Source: Pisaster brevispinus (taxonomy: Eukaryota; Echinodermata; Asteroidea; Forcipulatida; Asteriidae). Taken from it: 64,000 bases of DNA. The stretch is taken from NCBI GenBank assembly GCA_023634235.1, contig JAMKCF010000004.1, positions 26,172,527 to 26,236,526 on the forward strand, in the 5' to 3' direction. The notes under the pieces were generated by a model, which worked only from the letters and a program-made list of their open reading frames with translations, searched no databases and was not told the origin of the DNA. This document shows positions 45,744 to 57,087 of this stretch, piece after piece; position 1 is the stretch's first letter; the number at the start of each line of letters is the position of its first letter. The position numbers and the translations under genes were made by a program.

Positions 45744-46433
45744 CTGTTTGCAAATATAAACAAAACCAATTTTCATCACTAACTGCACCCACAACTCAAG
45801 TGCTTTGAATATATTCTAATCACAAACTTAAAGTTCATTTGTGAACTGTATTTTAAGTAAAATAATTCTGTAAAATCAACAACTGTTTTTTCAAAATCAA
45901 CAACTGTTTTTCAACACATCTACACCAGCTGGGTTTTAACCTCTTAAGTTGCAGTGAACATGTTTGTGGAGGACCACAGAGCTAGATTTGTATTTCTGTG
46001 GAAAGTGATCTACAGTATTATGATTTATGGAGTGTTCTTCCTAAAGCTCAAAACCTATTGTTATTGTACTGTATGGAGAGTGTTTTTTTCCACGTCACTT
46101 CCTTCCCCCTGAACCTTCTCTAGCAATTTTCACAAAAAGTGCAGGTCGTAAAGACTTGAAACTTGACATGTGCTTATTTAGAACTTGGTGTATAGACAAG
46201 ACTAGGGGCGGCGCCACTTGGGGGGGGGGGCAAGGGGGCAACTACCCCCTATCACTTGAAGAAGAAAAACCAAAAGAAAAAGGGTGGAAAGGAAAAGAGT
46301 GGGACGAAAGAAAGGAAGAAAGATAAAAGAAGAGGCACTAAAGAAAGGGGAAAGCGGCAAATAATGGAGGGAATCATGTTACCTGCATAGTCTTATGTAA
46401 AACTAGACATAAAAATTTGTTTGATAACAAATT
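45744..46433. other. Intron upstream of the NLR main exon; purine-rich tract
   Basis: If the upstream exons are real this is intron. It contains a G10 run at 46220 and a purine-rich stretch (GAAGAAAAACCAAAAGAAAA and following) at 46255-46370. Nothing coding was recognised. Confidence 0.4.
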
Positions 46434-48028
46434 TGAGGTGTTCGGATTCAAGTAAAGCTGACTGGAGTGATCGTGAGCTGTGCCGTTTGTTATTGTGAAA
46501 ACAGAATGAATAGCTATTAAATAATGTTTTTTAAAGCGTTTTACAGAACTTCCAGTTTAGAAAGGTTAAAAGGTCAAGACAAGGTCACCAACAAAGTCAT
46601 TTTTGTGAAGTATGTGGAGCCCATGTTGAAACAATTATTTAAACTCTGCAAAAGGCTTCTATTAAAACTGTATTTTGAACTGTTTTATCTTGCCGCCAGA
46701 TGGCGCTCTTAAATCTTATTTTGTTTTAACCAGACCCTTGTCAGACTACAACATCGTTAAAATCAACTCCAAAAAAGTTGCACACTTTTTGGTTCACGAG
46801 TTATGTTTTTTTTTCCATACACAGTACATATTCATAATATACCTGAGCGGGGATTAGCATCAATTCAATCCGATAGTTGAAAATTAACCCTTGACAAAAT
46901 AATGATTTTTGAAAGTAAAAAAACAAAACAAAAAACACTAGGCAAGTTCATGGATGAAACATATCAACATTATTGTAGACAAAAAAGGAATGCCCCCTCT
47001 TTTTAACGGTGATTTTGAAATAAAGCTTATCATTTTAATCACCGTGTCTGAAGGGCATACTCAGAGGGCCTAGAGCGCCTTTGGCAGGCATGGTCACGTC
47101 GATCAACGTGACGTGGGTCTCGGTGTTTGATGAGAAACAAACCAATGTCGTTCTTTTTCAGTTGAAGTTTTTGTCATTTAGTCAAAGTCATACAAATCCC
47201 TAAAGCAGGTGGACATCTCAGTAAAACCTCCTCTTTTATTCCTTGTTTTCCATTAAGCCATCAGACGAGCACAGCGGAACTAAATTCACACTGAACCTTG
47301 AATGAGTTTGAGTTTTTTATGTGCGGGACACGTGTTGTTACAACATACAAGAATAAGCAACGCAATGATACATTTCCGTTGTGTGGGACTATACGCACAG
47401 GCTTCGTGGACTTTGAACCTTATGAATAATGGAGCGGACAGTCAGTTACAGCGCTTTTCTCCATACACAAATTAACTGCGGTTAATACTAACTTTGGCTG
47501 TAACACCCATTTAGGACCAGAAGTTAAGGTCATATTGGCATCATTTTCTGTGCAAAAGTTTCGGGAGGATCACAGATCTACAATCTGATGTAAAAATTGT
47601 GATGAAATGATCAGTAGTTTTTGAGATATGATTTTTTTAATTATTCAACTTCCGGTTTGAACCGGAAGTCAAGGTCAAATGAGGTCTCGTTCAGTGTAGC
47701 GTTTTTAGAGTCATACCAGGCCTATCCGATGATGTATAGATTGTGAAAATCCATTGTGTAGTTTTGGAGTTATGATTTTTTCAAATATTAAACTTTGATT
47801 TAACGTAACTTGACACCTGATGACGTCATCATGACGCAACTGAAGCGGTTTGATCTCCTAATGAATATCTAACTATATGTGAAGTTTCAAGTTCATATGA
47901 GTTTGGAAAGGGTGCTTTTGTTAGCGGACAAGGGACGCTGAGAAGAAGAAGAAGAAGAAGAAGAAGTATTAAGAAAAAAAAACCGAACAAAAATAAGAGG
48001 TGTTCCGGGCTGAATGCCCGAACACCTA
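46434..48028 (+). repeat. About 1.6-kb dispersed repeat, fuller copy, with terminal hairpin
   Basis: Begins AGGTGTTCGGATTCAAG and ends with the hairpin AGGTGTTCCGGGC-TGAA-GCCCGAACACCT, preceded by (GAA)n at 47942-47965. Contains CTTCCGGTTTGAACCGGAAG and text inverted relative to 1740-3052. Simple-repeat plus terminal hairpin ends are unusual for classical TIR elements and hint at a Helitron-like or retroposed family; this is unresolved. Confidence 0.6.
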
Positions 48029-48638
48029 AAAAATAGAGTATAGGTTTATCAAATCGTTATAGTGGTCCTTGCTGCAAGAGTATTCGTGTTTTGTCACCAG
48101 ACTTGCTTGTTGTTATATGTATACTCCGAGTTAAAGCAACATTATGCAATAAAATATGATAATTGCTGTACAGCTGGGCATTTTTGTATTTTGTTCCACA
48201 ACAGGCTGAAGATATTCAATAAATTTTTTTACCCCTATAAACCGGAAAACTGTTGACCAGATTATACTTGCCATTATTTGGATAAATTTGGATACATTAT
48301 TTTGTATACATGATTCGACGTGTGTACCTAAAAATTGTGAGACAATTTGATGAAGAGACTAACTTTGAGATGGGCTCAATGACAAAAATGATGCTTTGAA
48401 CGATGTCATGTCAACAAAAAATGTGAGTTCTCGGCTTGTGTGGGCAATTTTACTATTAACTGCACCATTTTAACTATCATGTCTCTTTGACAGGTATTCT
48501 TAAAACATGGAATGAAAATGTAAAAAACCACAAAGTACTCCCCCTTATTTTGCCAGGAAAAAAGTAAATAATTAAATGGCAAAGAAGCAAAATCTCAATA
48601 AATTGGGCAAACAGTAGTAAGTAAAACGCCTCTGAAAT

Positions 48639-49036
48639 ATTCTAGATTGCACCAGAGAGCATCTAATGATAACTTTGTTTTCACTTTGGCCCTAAAACAG
48701 ACCCTTAAGGCAAAGTAAAGTGCCTTAACTTACACATGCAATTACATCCTAGATAGAATGCTATTTCTACATAAACGGCAAGCGTGTGTTCCCCTTATTA
48801 GCCAACCAATCCTTCCCTAAAAAAATAGCCAATTGCTAAAATGCAAATAAAGCACATCTAAAAATCTGGTATAAATAATGTGTTAATTGTCTGTGAAAAG
48901 TTCTAGATCGCATCTGAGAGCATCTGATATTAACATAATTTCCCAGGGCCCTACAGCATGCCCGGACCCTACGCTATGTAAGGCTTCGCATTTGCTCATC
49001 ATTCTAGCAATTACATCCTGGCTATAATGCTGTTTC
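48639..49036 (+). repeat. Tandem duplication, about 258-bp period
   Basis: TTCTAGATTGCACCAGAGAG (48639) recurs as TTCTAGATCGCATCTGAGAG (48897), and GCAATTACATCCTAGATAGAATGC recurs as GCAATTACATCCTGGCTATAATGC. The second copy runs straight into the NLR-derived fragment at 49038. Confidence 0.65.
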
Positions 49037-49037
49037 T

Positions 49038-49148
49038 CTTATCAAGCTTTGCTAGTACATCGCTGCACAGTACTCCAAAATATGTGGTGTATAAAAGACA
49101 CACGTTGATTTTAAGCAAAGAGCCGTTTATGTGTAAGTGTCAAATGCT
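49038..49148 (-). pseudogene. Decayed NLR gene fragment
   Basis: Matches the coding text of the NLR gene at about 44559-44645: ATCAAGCTTTGC.AGTACATCGCTGCACA.TACTCCAAAA.. and the following AAGTGTCAA. On the minus strand the translation reads LEYCAAMY, then a stop where the intact gene has Trp, then QSLI. It documents duplication and decay of NLR sequence next to the living (or recently dead) copy. Confidence 0.8.
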
Positions 49149-49494
49149 TTTTCTCGGCCACTGTCATAGTTTCAATGCATATCATTATCATAAATAAGCA
49201 GCTTTTGACTTTTCGGCAAGTCAACACATATCACCAAATAAGATGACTTGGTAAGATGATTTGTTTATGCCACTCACTGTATGAGGGTTTATTAACACGT
49301 TTGTGTTTGTAATTTTCCCAACGAAATAGCAACAAAGTTTATTTGGACTCTCAGTCCCAGCCTCAATCACAAATTTTGCACTCGGAAAAATCACACGCCT
49401 AGAAAAATATTGCTCCATGAGAAAATCCAGCTTTTTTCCACACACCTTTGATTTTCAAATCAGAAGGACTGTAAGAACTCATCACCAAGATAGT

Positions 49495-49575
49495 AGTGCC
49501 CCAAGGAGTTAATGAACTTTCCATAAATGGTGGAGGTTTGCCTGCGTAGCGCTTCCTTGCAGCTCTCAAGATACA
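49495..49575 (-). repeat. Duplicated segment, copy 1 (copy 2 at 51215-51262)
   Basis: AAGGAGTTAATGAACTTTCC followed by ATAAATGGTGGAGGTTTG recurs at 51218-51260 with one or two changes. On the minus strand both translate in one frame as QTSTIYGKFINSL. Possible exon remnants of the NLR locus or a short repeat. Confidence 0.6.
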
Positions 49576-49939
49576 ACGGTGTAGGCATCTTTATATTTTT
49601 ATCAGGGTTCTGTCCACGGTGGTCGGTGCCGGAAAACCCACCCTGCACTCATGATTCCCCGCCCACCACTGATGGAATTTTCTCTTTTTCCGCCCACCAC
49701 AAATTTTCAAATTTTGTGAATTAACTTAATTGCCAAATTAAATTCTTGCCAAATTATTAATTATTTAACTTAATAAGTAGGTTTTTAAAAGAAAATCTAC
49801 CGGTAAATTCAAAATATCCAGCTCGTTTTCTGTCGAGAAAGTCCCTAGTCTTGGTATTTTACTAGCTGCGATTGTTCATTTCAGTATACAAACGTTAAAA
49901 CACGCATGCACATTGTTAGTCTGGCTCTCTCCTCCATGT

Positions 49940-50695
49940 CCCTTACTACAATACATAGGCGAGTAGGGAAACACACAACTCGATTTTCCAGGGGTTAGAA
50001 GACGTGCGATGGAGTCTAATCGCAACCTCCTTCTTGTTATATATTATACAAAACTGTAACCTCGTATTTATAAACACATCGCTCTCGCCACACAATTTTC
50101 CCCAATGTGCGTCGTCAACCGATTGTTCGACCAATCGTTCAATCGAAAATGTATTGCAAAAGAAGCGATTTTAAACAAGCGATCCTTTATTCACGAATCC
50201 ATGGAATAGGTTGTTGATGAAAACAGTATTATTAAGGGCATAAGGGGATAAGATTGTTCAAAAACGCAAGTTTGCGAACTTGACTTCCGTTTTTTTCAGG
50301 GTTTTTTTTTCTTCAAGTTTTTATTTAGCTTCGACATTTGTATGCTTCTTTTGAGTATTTAGATAAATAAGTATCAATCATGGGAGATTTTGTTGATAAA
50401 GTGTCCAGTGTACAACCAGATATTTTGCATCAAACTAGTGGTATGGTAGGTATTGTAACAGCTGTGACCTCATCTTATATTTGTCAGTGACCTTTGATCC
50501 TGCTTTTTGCTGCCTGAAATTGTTTTTGGTTCAATCACAAATAAAATACAAGTTCAGGTACATGTATTACGTCTCAAAGCAGAAGAATCCGTTTTCGTTG
50601 TTTCACGCAGTCTACAAATGCATTATATTGTCTCACTAAAATTTGTCATACATTTGTATCAATTGTAATGGGTGAAAGTAATATTGTGTTTTTAC
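49940..50695. other. No gene seen (probable intron of the NLR locus)
   Basis: No splice-flanked open exon was recognised on either strand. It lies between the main NLR exon and its candidate upstream exon. Confidence 0.3.
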
Positions 50696-50773
50696 CTTCT
50701 GTCGGTTGGGGTAACATTTTTAGATCCTCCTGCTGACTACTTCCTTCATCATCCTGCTGACGACGCCTTTGAG
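50696..50773 (-). CDS. Candidate upstream exon of the NLR gene
   Basis: Minus strand: TTCAAAACAG acceptor, 78 nt open in one frame giving QRRRQQDDEGSSQEDLKMLP then QPTE, and a GAAG|GTAAAA donor. It ends in phase 1, exactly what the main NLR exon acceptor (45743) requires. The peptide is basic then acidic and looks like a flexible linker. Assignment rests on splice signals and phase only. Confidence 0.45.
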
Positions 50774-51807
50774 CTGTTTTGAACATTAAAGGGACAAATA
50801 TAATTGTATGTTACTTGTTAACTAGTTTATAGGTATGGACTTGCATGGATGAAGACTTTGGGCTGTATTTCAATGGATCGGGTCATAGGGTTGAGGATAG
50901 CTTGGACATTTTAAAACCATGGGTGCAACTTCTTGTGATTTATTATCCCTAGTACGCATTTTCTTATACACTGTAAAGCACAACTGATTCTTTAGCAGAT
51001 AAACAGTGCTGTATCACCATATACTTCAACACCCACTTGAATCAGAGAAGGAAATTTTTAATATGTTCAAATAGTTTTTCTTGTTCTTTCAACACCAAAA
51101 ATAAATGAATTCAAGTGCTTTCATGCACAGCAGCGATTGTTTGCAAAGTTGTTTGCAGTAACTTTGAAGCCTGTGCTGAAGTTAAAATCACATCATCACG
51201 TTAGTAGAGTGTTCCAAGGAGTTAATGAACTTTCCATAAATGGTTGAGGTTTGACTGGGTCCCATTTCCTAGCTTGCAGCTTTAAAAATGCAATAATGAA
51301 GGCCAACTTTACATTTTCATTATTATCCTTAAGCTGGCATTATTTTTAAAAGTAAGACAAATCAGAGTGAGGAGACTTCTCCATACTGGGAATAACAAAT
51401 CAGAGTGAGGAGACTTTTCCATACTGGGAATAACAATAGAAAAACCTGTGAAAGAACTAAAGCTGCGTACTTAATCGGACCTCTCTTTGTTTCATAAACG
51501 ATCTAGCCTTGACAGCACGTGTTTGTGCACATTTGAAATTTATTTTAATAATTGTGTCATTTAGACAATAAATTTAAAAAGTTAAAGTGCCTTTTGCTTG
51601 CTTATTGTAAGCAGTTAGTATGAAATGGACATTCTTGCATGGGCTGCTCCACCAGCAGACAATGCCTGCTACACATTTCAGAAAAATTGAATCATGAATC
51701 ATGTCTGCCTGACTTCTGAACTCGAATTTAGAATAAATTTTCTAGAATTGAGCATCTCAAAAGAACTTCCATCCACTGTTTTCAAGCATCAGTACTTTAA
51801 TAATTAC

Positions 51808-51843
51808 CTATTCTTTTTTTGCATTGTTTCCGCAGGTAAATCA
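51808..51843 (-). CDS. Candidate 36-nt upstream micro-exon of the NLR gene
   Basis: Minus strand: TTTTCACTACAG acceptor and ATAG|GTAATT donor, phase 2-nt in and phase 1 out, compatible with the 50773 exon. It encodes IYLRKQCKKRI, a strongly basic stretch reminiscent of a juxtamembrane segment. A further compatible candidate (52594-52499; ATATTTCAG acceptor, TTC|GTAAGA donor, open for 31 codons) precedes it. Both are tentative. Confidence 0.28.
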
Positions 51844-51864
51844 CTGTAGTGAAAACAGAAAGGT

Positions 51865-53050
51865 ACATGAGTTAATAACAGATTGTATTCCAGTTCAATT
51901 CAATATTTAAGTTTGATTGACACACAAACACATGACAGTAGTCTTAAGAAATAACATTTTTGTGTTAACATAAAAACGACAATAACATTATGTATTAATT
52001 AGTTTTTTTAATGTAATCAAAAATTATTTGTTGGCAACAAACCCGTTCTTACATAACAATAACAAAAGTAATTTGAAACAAAGAAAAAGAGATGAATTAA
52101 TAGGAAAACGTGAGAAACTAGATTGTGCAAACACAGTGTGGGTTTCTGTTATTTTAAATATATTTTCCCTTTTAAATTGTTTGACTTAATGCATGATAAA
52201 GGAGTAGGCTTGAAATACAGTACTACTGCATACCAATGGGATACTTTTGAGCTCTAGAAGTACCAATAAATATATTGTGATCCAGCATATATTTTATACA
52301 GAAAATCCTACTAACATGTTGACTTTCTGGCAAACCGATAGCTGTTGTTGAGAAGATGAAATTGTCTGAAAGTAGAATGTCAACTTTCCAAGATAACCAT
52401 CTTCTGTAATAATACTTCTACCATATTACAGAAAAATTATTACGGGAAGTCGACATCTTGCTTTCAATATGTTGTTATCCTGAAAAAGCTATTCTTACGA
52501 AGCCAATATATTTGTCTGTATATGATATCGTCATCCCACGAAAAAATCTTCTCGTTATGTAAATAATATAAAGTGGTGTGCCACTTGTGGAGCTCTGAAA
52601 TATTGTTAAAGTCAACTTGTCCAGATTAATTGCGTATCAGGTTAAGTGACCTCTTACTTTCATTGTCCCAATGCAAGCAAGTTATATAGATTTATTTATT
52701 GTAAATAAGTCATAAAAGTAACTTGATTACTGTTAATTGTCAAATTGCATGCATTTATGGTTATTTTATATTATAAAAGCACCGTATCAATTTTCACTTT
52801 GTGTTGGAACTTTGGCAGTAAAGGCCTCGTCTGTGTTCGAAAAAACAAAAAAACGACTTCACAGGGGGCAGATAAATACAGACAAACAACAGGAGACAAT
52901 GGCTATGATGTTCCCAGTTGTCAATCTAGATCCTTCTTCAATAGTTTTCGTTGTTGAAACTGTTCTGTTATTTGGGAATGCTTCCATGATGGATCTGTTC
53001 AACAAGAAAATAAACAAAGTGAAGAAATTGTTTCCTACTACTGGCACCCA
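51865..53050. other. No confirmed gene
   Basis: Contains the tentative 52594-52499 exon (minus). Around 52975-52860 on the minus strand is a Thr/Ser-rich stretch followed by a hydrophobic run (NIIAIVSCCLSVFI), but no donor there matches the phase of the next candidate exon, so it is not annotated as a transmembrane exon. Confidence 0.3.
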
Positions 53051-53600
53051 ATGACCGCGATGACCATTCCATACACAAAGGTTTCGTGTATAATCGTTGG
53101 TGTAAAAAAAATGTATGTAACAGTTTCTTGTATTTATTTTGGATTTTTAAATATAAAAAAGTTAAAGAACACAAGTCTCCTTACTGGAGTCTCTGCGTGT
53201 CAGACACTGTCACGCGTACACTGCTGTGCGTGTTCAGTATTGAAGAAATCAACGGCAGGGGCCGATTTGTAAAACAGCTTTTTCAACACTGTATCATTCA
53301 AATTAAACCAATCAAAGACAAGAATTCCATACACAAAGGATTCATGTAGTATTGCTGATTTTACCATGTTTTTATAAAGCTGCCTTATATTTATTTTTTA
53401 ATTTTTAAAACCACGATCGCGAGTCCCTTTGTTGCAGTCTGGTGCGTGTGTACTACACTGCCGTGCGCAAACATTAGGCCTATACAAAGAAATTAATGGC
53501 AGGGGTCGTTTTGTAAAAGTTGTTTTCAACACTTTATCATTCGAATTAAACCAAGGACTCATGTAGTTTTGCAGATTTAAATGTCGACTTATATCTTTGT
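53050..53600 (-). repeat. Satellite-like repeat, inverted copies (left of the LTR element)
   Basis: Two to three copies of a roughly 220-260-bp unit in minus orientation. Landmarks on plus: TTCCATACACAAAGG at 53065 and 53324, CAACACTGTATCATTCAAAT, GGCAGGGGCCGATTTGTAAA, CAGTCT..GCGTG. Their reverse complements match the units at 62347-63480. Confidence 0.8.
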
Positions 53601-53812
53601 ATTACTAAAAAAAAAAGAAAAAAAAAGGAGTTGTTATTGTGAAAAGCGAAAGCATAACATCACCCTCATGCAATGGTATGGATTGGTCACTGGCTCGGCT
53701 ATTGAAAAAAAATGTCTTTGGGGATGAAACAAGACCAGAGTCGGACTTAAACCTGCGACCTCTGTATTAAGGTACCAGCGCTTTACCTACTGAGCTATCT
53801 AGCCCTACATTG
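53600..53812 (-). mobile_element. tRNA-derived SINE
   Basis: On the minus strand a tRNA-like head (about 53808-53735) has A-box TAGCTCAGTAGGTAAAGCG and B-box GGTTTAAGTCC. The acceptor stem and T stem do not pair well, so it is not a working tRNA gene. A body follows, ending in a (T)n/(C)T-rich tail at about 53640-53610. Confidence 0.7.
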
Positions 53813-54837
53813 GTAGTTTATTTTATTTTTATATTTGTTTGGGGTGCCAGTCAGAAGCTGTAACCTGTATGATGTAGGCTTAAATGCCTAGGTGTAGTCA
53901 GGTATCATACCCAACGATACAACCTGGGAAGCAAGCGGTAGCAGAGGGAACACCAGGATGCGACTTTACATTTTAAATATCTAGTAATGAACCACAAGGG
54001 AATCTGACTGGGTAATTAACCAAGTCATTTTTGTGGTTTATTACTAACTTGGTAATACTTCCTGTAATTGTATTGTTTATCACAGGCTATAGAGATTAGA
54101 AAAATCATTGGCCTAGGTGTACATTGTAGCGTGGTTGGAAAGCAAATCGTTAGAAGAAACCACATGACCTAAATAGTTTGATGGTATATTTTTTGAATGA
54201 TCCATACTGGGGAATTAGAAGGACAAGCACAGACAAATTTGTAAAACCTCAATGCAATAGTTCGTCAGTTTATTCTTTCTGTGTGTGGTGTGACTAAAAG
54301 ATAATCATATGGCAAGCTTGACAAACAAAAACTAGAGGCGTTAAAAGTTTTCTACAGAAAGGGATTTGGGAGATGTAGGAGGGACAAACGAAAGAGCGGG
54401 GAAGAAAAAGGGAACTATTTTAAAGCAATTGAAGCGGAGGTAGATAGTTAAACAAAATAATATGAATGGGGGGGGGTATAGAAAGATTATAGCAGAACAA
54501 TGTGTGCAAGTGGCTGAGCAAAGGAGAATAGCGTGGTTATAAGTGATAAAAGTAAATGAAGTATTTACACACTGACCACAAGGAAGTGTGTAAGGGCTTA
54601 GGGAAAGGAGGGCCCAGGGTGTGAAAAAAAGAAGACTGTAGGTGTCTGGACACTGCTCTTCCCAATTGACTTATGAACGATTTGTTTGTGGCAACATAGT
54701 AAGCAAACATTGAAGCTATTTTCGGCGGTGGCCAGATCGGAGGGCAGAAGCGAGCCGGTAAGGCCTGTTGGCTTCGATGCAGCTTTGGTGACTGTTTTAA
54801 TATTTTTTAAATATATTTTTTTAAACTAGTGATAAAA
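53813..54837. other. No gene seen
   Basis: Intergenic, with a G9 tract at 54471 and purine-rich segments (54350-54420). No reading frame of interest. Confidence 0.3.
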
Positions 54838-54987
54838 ACTTCTGAAAAACTCTTTTGTGAGAAAGACGTTTTTTAAATCGACTGGCCATGGTGTGGATTT
54901 CAGCGTATGCATCTGCATGACTTATCGACAGTGTATCACATACGCACAGACTCATGGTATAATATTTATAAAAATAAGAAATTGAGT
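54838..54987 (+). repeat. Satellite-like unit (plus orientation) directly left of the 5' LTR
   Basis: GGTGTGGATTTCAGCGTATG, CATACGCACAGACTCATGGT and TAATATTTATAAAAATAAGAA correspond to 62474-62595 on the other side of the LTR element, so the retrotransposon interrupts an array of these units. Confidence 0.65.
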
Positions 54988-55319
54988 TGTAGTGATGTGA
55001 AATTATACAGTTGTGAAAAGCTATGTGCGTGCGTGCATGCGTGAACGCATATGCGCGCATGCGATAGAACTAAAAAAATAATATTATTAATTGGAATTAA
55101 GTAGAAGTTATTAAGAAATAAGGCAGTTGGGATTTTGCTGTTGAGGAAAGACGTATGATTGAGAGACCAGGAGATTGGAATAAAATTATTTAAAAGGATT
55201 TGGCGAACGTTATATTTGTATTCCATTTGTGTCTTCTATTCACCGTACTTCATAAATCCCTGCATCCACCCGCTTCCCACGAAGCGTTCCGCATAAATTA
55301 GCGAACCTGAAACTTTACA
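54988..55319 (+). repeat. 5' LTR (332 bp)
   Basis: Begins TGTAGTGATGTG and ends AACCTGAAACTTTACA (TG...CA). It differs from the 3' LTR by four substitutions and by lacking two small insertions (8 bp in a GCATGCGTG microsatellite, 3 bp at GAGGAGG). No unambiguous TATA box is placed; a GGAATAAAATTATTT stretch carries AATAAA. Confidence 0.95.
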
Positions 55320-55972
55320 ATGGTAACACGGATGGGGTGGAGATTTAACGAATAGAAGGACCTCCTCCGATTTCCCCCCTGACTGAGCCGCTTCTCTGAC
55401 GAGACGAGACTGCTAGCTGTAGAAGAACTTCAATTCTGGAGACGACGATCCGACTCCTCGATCCTCATACTACGACGACGTCACTGATCAGTACAGTGTG
55501 GGCCGCCGACGTACGAAATCTGGGAACCAATCTGGAGACGAACCCCGACGGCGAACATCAATTACCGTTACAGGCCGAATCTCCGGCTGGCTGAATAGTG
55601 AATCGTCTGCTTGTTGACTGAACGCTTCGAGGTAGCTAGTCCACTGGGAACCAGACAAACTCTGAACTCAAACTTGTATTGTAAACAACTTTAACCACCG
55701 GCCGCCGTCGTCTTATTGTTCTACTGGATACCCAGTTCAACCAACCGAGAACCATAGAGCATAGAGAAAGGACTGCATAGAGTAAGAAGGACGGATAAGA
55801 AGACAGGCAAGAAATGTGAACACTGCATGGTTTATTAATGTTACTCACATTTAATTATTATAAATATTAGTCACTCAGTCATAGCCCGTGGGATGCTTAT
55901 TTGGTTTTCTGTGGAGTGTGGTACTATAAATTAATAATAATAACACTGTTATTGTTAACGTATGTAATCGTA
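55320..55972 (+). other. Retrotransposon leader (PBS to gag)
   Basis: Untranslated leader. It starts with the primer-binding-site candidate at 55322 and has a CpG-rich portion at 55380-55620 (GACGACGATCCGACTCC, CTACGACGACGTCACTGATC). No coding capacity is expected. Confidence 0.7.
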
Positions 55973-56428
55973 ATGGCTGAAGGAGATAGACATGATAGGA
56001 TTAGGAATGAGGGGGATCAAAATTTGTTGGGAAATGCACGTGAACATGGTGAAGAAGTAAATGTTGTTACCCAATTGGTGGAGGGGTTGGTTAAGGCGTT
56101 TGATGGGTGCAGGGTCATGCCACAGACGGTGGCTAGACCGGGGAAATACCATGGCCGTTTTGGCGATGTGAAAGTTCAGGAATGGTTGAGGGAATTTCTT
56201 AATTACTGTGATCAATGTCATGTACCTGAAGAGAGCCGCGCACGTTTACTGTGCTCGTTAGTAACATGGCCTGCATTAGAAGAAATGTTATGTCATTCAA
56301 TAGAGGTAAGGGGAAATTTGGAAACTGTAATGGACATATTGTGCCGGCAGTTTGGAGCTCATGAAACTGTACAGGATTTACAGAGGTATTCTATGAACGT
56401 ACGCAAAGAGAGCATGAGTCCCTTTTGA
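55973..56428 (+). pseudogene. gag: Retrotransposon Gag, N-terminal part (frame broken)
   Basis: Likely start ATGGCTGAAGGAGATAGACA at 55973 rather than the upstream ATG at 55901. It encodes a capsid-like region (KVQEWLREFLNYCDQCHV; ARLLCSLVTWPALEEM) as in Ty3/Gypsy Gag. The frame drifts off homology at about 56385-56395 and stops at 56428, while a second frame overlapping it carries the continuation. A one-nucleotide indel near 56387 is the simplest explanation. Confidence 0.85.
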
Positions 56429-57087
56429 ATTTTTCACGCTCCTTGATTCGTAGTTATGATAAAGTGATAAAGGCTGTAGCTGAAGCTGAGAAACCAGCAC
56501 TGCAATCTTTGAAAGATAAATCCCTCATAAGGCAGTTTGTATCAGGTGCTCGGGGAGCCTCAGTAAGGCTTGAGTTGCGTAGACTAGAGCTGGCAAAACC
56601 AGATCAGATATTTGTGCAATTGCATACTGCAGTGCTTGACCTGTTTGAAGAATCTGAAAGAGTAAAGCCACGTCAAAGTCTTGTCAGGGAAATAGAAACT
56701 GAAGCACTATCAGTTGGGTTGAACTCTCAGAAAACTGCCTCGAATCCAGCTCTACATCAACTTCTCCAACAGCAGCAAAACATGCTTTCAAAAATGGTTG
56801 AGCAACAACAGCAACAATTTGTAATGCAACAACAGATTATGCATATTGTGCAAAACTTGACTACCACTGGTCAAAAGGCGCAACTGCAAAGTACTGAAAT
56901 GCCTATCCCTTATCCGTTAGATAGATATCCTGAAAGTTCTTTCACCGTGCCACCAGGTCCCCAGACGGGTCCTGTGACATGCTATCGATGCGGAAAACAA
57001 GGGCATATCCAACGCTTTTGCACACTCAGAACAAATGACGCGAATGCGAAACGGGGACAGCAACAGAACAATCGGCAGGAAAACTAA
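56388..57087 (+). pseudogene. gag: Retrotransposon Gag, C-terminal part with zinc knuckle
   Basis: Continues Gag in the shifted frame (open with capsid-like sequence from about 56388; first ATG in this frame at 56425). It contains the rest of the capsid-like domain, a Gln-rich segment and one CCHC knuckle CYRCGKQGHIQRFC (56980-57021), the nucleic-acid-binding motif of nucleocapsid. The stop TAA overlaps the next ATG (TAATG, 57085-57089), suggesting stop-restart translation of the next frame. Confidence 0.85.

Noticed and set aside
52859..53047. Transmembrane exon for the NLR gene (NIIAIVSCCLSVFI)
   Set aside because: No usable GT donor with the phase needed by the 51843 exon that would keep a full-length membrane span; it overlaps frames on the other strand and may be chance.
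53735..53808. Functional tRNA gene on the minus strand
   Set aside because: A- and B-boxes are present, but acceptor and T-stem pairing fail and it is followed by a SINE body and tail.
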